DNA of 6,084 nucleotides from NCBI GenBank assembly GCA_003158705.1, contig PMKX01000144.1:1-6084 (forward strand). Reading direction: 5' to 3'. This DNA is from Actinomycetota bacterium. Lineage in GTDB: Bacteria; Actinomycetota; Thermoleophilia; UBA2241. A program made the translations under genes and the position numbers. The notes beneath the pieces are model-generated. The model worked only from the letters and a program-made list of their open reading frames with translations. It made no database searches and had not been told where the DNA came from. Shown here in pieces: positions 4,641-6,084 of the stretch (position 1 is its first letter; each line of letters opens with the position of its first letter).

Positions 4641-6044
4641 ATGGCTTCACGCACGCACTACGACGCCGTCATCGTAGGGGCCGGCCCCGCCGGCATCTTC
4701 GCCGCACTCGAACTCGTGCGCCGCGACGGCCTCTCGGTGCTGGTGGTCGAGAAGGGCCCCGACATCGACAAGCGTGTCTGCCCGGCACGCACCAGCGGCG
4801 TCTGTAGCGACTGCCAGCCTTGCGACGTCACCTGCGGCTGGGGCGGCGCCGGCGCCTTCAGCGACGGCAAGCTCACCCTCTCACCTCAGGTCGGGGGCTG
4901 GCTCAGCGAGTTCGTCGACGACGACGAGCTGGGCCGGCTCGTGGACTACGTCGACGGCATCTGGCGCGAGTACGGCGCGCCCGACAAAGTGCACGGCGGC
5001 CGCAGCAAGCAAGCCGAGGACATCCGCCGCCAGGCTCTCGTCTACGGCATGACCCTGGTCGACTCGCCGGTGCGCCACATGGGCACCGAGCGCGCCGCCG
5101 AGATCCTCAAGCGCATGCGCACCGACCTCGAGGCGTCGGTGGAGGTGCGCACCAACGCCTCGGTGGCCCGCATCCTCACCAGTGACGAAGCCGACGGCGC
5201 CCGCAAGGCGACCGGCGTCGTCTGCGACGACGGCAGCGAGTACACCGCCGACGCCGTCATTCTGGCCCCCGGTCGCCAAGGCGCCGGCTGGCTGGTGGAG
5301 GAGTGCAAGCGCCTCGGCATAGCCTTGCGCAACAACCCCGTCGACATCGGCCTGCGTGTGGAGGTGCCGGCCGTGATCCTGGAGCCGCTCACCAGCGTGC
5401 TCTACGAGAGCAAGCTCATCTACTACTCGCGCACCTTCGACGACCCCGTGCGCACCTTCTGCATGAACCCACACGGCGTGGTCTCGCTGGAGAACTACGG
5501 CGACGTCATCACCGTCAACGGCCACAGCTACGCCGACGACAAGACCGAGTACACCAACTTCGCCTTGCTCGTGAGCACCGACTTCACAGAGCCCTTCGAC
5601 GACCCCATCACTTACGGCAAGTCCATCGCCCGCCTGGCCAACCTGCTGGGCGAGGACATCCTGGTGCAGCGCCTCGGCGACCTGCTGCAGGGCAAGCGCT
5701 CGACGGCGGAGCGCATCGAGCGCGGCACCGTGCAGCCCACGTTGACCGGCGCCACGCCCGGCGACCTGAGCTTCGTGCTGCCGTACCGTCACTTGCGCGA
5801 CATCCTCGACATGCTGGAGGCGCTCGAGAAGCTGGCGCCGGGCGTCAACGCCCGCGACACGCTGCTCTACGGCGCCGAGGTCAAGTTCTACTCGGCGCGG
5901 CCCACGCTCGACGCCGGCCTGCGCACCGAGATCCGCGACCTGTATGCGGTCGGCGACGGCGCTGGCATCACGCGCGGCTTGGTGCAAGCCTCGGCCTCCG
6001 GCGTGGGCGCCGCCCGTTCCATCCTCGACCAAGCGAGGCGATAG
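4641..6044 (+). CDS. FAD-dependent dehydrogenase, COG2509-type NAD(P)/FAD oxidoreductase
   Basis: A 467-residue flavoprotein resembling the uncharacterised FAD-dependent dehydrogenases of COG2509. The N-terminal Rossmann fold shows GAGPAG at residues 13-18 and the ribose-binding acid at Glu37 (VVEKG). The family's GGAGAFSDGK is at 68-77, and the C-terminal FAD motif AVGDGAGITRG is at 436-446. Between the first two lies a Cys-rich stretch with Cys47, 55, 58, 61 and 65 (CX7CX2CX2CX3C), which may bind metal or an Fe-S cluster or undergo redox chemistry. No signal peptide or membrane segment is seen. The substrate of the family is not established. The ATG at 4641 is chosen because the Rossmann fold begins right after it. 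No clear ribosome-binding site precedes it (CTGCACAGCT), which is unlike the other genes here. The stop codon overlaps the purA start, so the two are probably co-expressed. Confidence 0.88.
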   Translation: MASRTHYDAVIVGAGPAGIFAALELVRRDGLSVLVVEKGPDIDKRVCPARTSGVCSDCQPCDVTCGWGGAGAFSDGKLTLSPQVGGWLSEFVDDDELGRLVDYVDGIWREYGAPDKVHGGRSKQAEDIRRQALVYGMTLVDSPVRHMGTERAAEILKRMRTDLEASVEVRTNASVARILTSDEADGARKATGVVCDDGSEYTADAVILAPGRQGAGWLVEECKRLGIALRNNPVDIGLRVEVPAVILEPLTSVLYESKLIYYSRTFDDPVRTFCMNPHGVVSLENYGDVITVNGHSYADDKTEYTNFALLVSTDFTEPFDDPITYGKSIARLANLLGEDILVQRLGDLLQGKRSTAERIERGTVQPTLTGATPGDLSFVLPYRHLRDILDMLEALEKLAPGVNARDTLLYGAEVKFYSARPTLDAGLRTEIRDLYAVGDGAGITRGLVQASASGVGAARSILDQARR

Positions 6045-6084
6045 TGACGGCGACCATCGTCATCGGCTCCCAGTGGGGCGACGA
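6044..6084 (+). CDS. purA: Adenylosuccinate synthase, N-terminal fragment cut by the window edge
   Basis: Only the first 13 complete codons plus two bases are present, reading from a GTG start: MTATIVIGSQWGD, then GA. The VIGSQWGD(E) phrase is the nearly invariant N-terminal GTP/IMP-binding signature of adenylosuccinate synthase, which makes adenylosuccinate from IMP and aspartate with GTP in AMP synthesis. The start shares one base with the stop of the FAD dehydrogenase gene (TAGTG). GAGG at 6035-6038 lies 5 bases upstream as a ribosome-binding site. The rest of the gene is outside the window. Confidence 0.88.
   Translation, partial: MTATIVIGSQWGD

Noticed and set aside
4881..6032. A 383-codon open frame on the minus strand opposite the FAD dehydrogenase
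   Set aside because: The plus strand here encodes a clear flavoprotein with motifs at both ends. The opposite frame is low-complexity (Val/Ala/Gly/His/Gln-rich) with no recognisable motif, a common antisense shadow in GC-rich genes.

Overview
The window is a GC-rich bacterial chromosome segment packed with short, mostly minus-strand genes, many starting with GTG and most preceded by purine-rich ribosome-binding sites (GGGAGGG, AAGGAGG). The gene set is a UbiA prenyltransferase, MscL with a zinc-ribbon-like tail, an iron-type superoxide dismutase, Rieske proteins, a ferredoxin-thioredoxin-reductase-like protein, and an FAD dehydrogenase next to purA. This fits a high-GC Gram-positive lineage (a deep-branching actinobacterium) or a similar high-GC phylum. 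That placement is an inference from composition and gene types only. I see no mobile element, CRISPR array, tRNA or rRNA, and no gene-free stretch longer than about 160 bases.

Layout. Bases 7-1677 (minus strand) hold a UbiA-family membrane prenyltransferase, the mechanosensitive channel MscL and a 66-residue two-helix membrane protein. Bases 1837-2439 (minus) hold a superoxide dismutase, followed downstream by a strong GC hairpin. Bases 2516-3834 (minus) hold a compact four-gene redox operon in the order Rieske protein, glutaredoxin, FTR-like catalytic subunit, second Rieske protein. Its gaps are 13 bp or less or overlapping, and it ends in a perfect 26-bp palindrome three bases after the last stop. 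Bases 3977-4480 (minus) encode a small nitroreductase. From a divergent intergenic region with a credible promoter, the plus strand carries a COG2509-type FAD-dependent dehydrogenase (4641-6044). Its stop codon overlaps the GTG start of purA, which runs off the window edge.

How the genes may work together. The most distinctive unit is the Rieske-Grx-FTR-Rieske operon. It contains one-electron [2Fe-2S] carriers, an enzyme type that converts single electrons into dithiols via a [4Fe-4S] cluster, and a CPWC glutaredoxin that could receive those reducing equivalents. No FTR variable subunit, ferredoxin or thioredoxin is visible. I propose, as inference, a self-contained Rieske-to-FTR-to-glutaredoxin thiol-reduction chain. 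Its neighbours, a superoxide dismutase and a nitroreductase, make a redox or oxidative-stress role plausible. The FAD dehydrogenase-purA pair appears translationally coupled, for reasons the sequence does not show.
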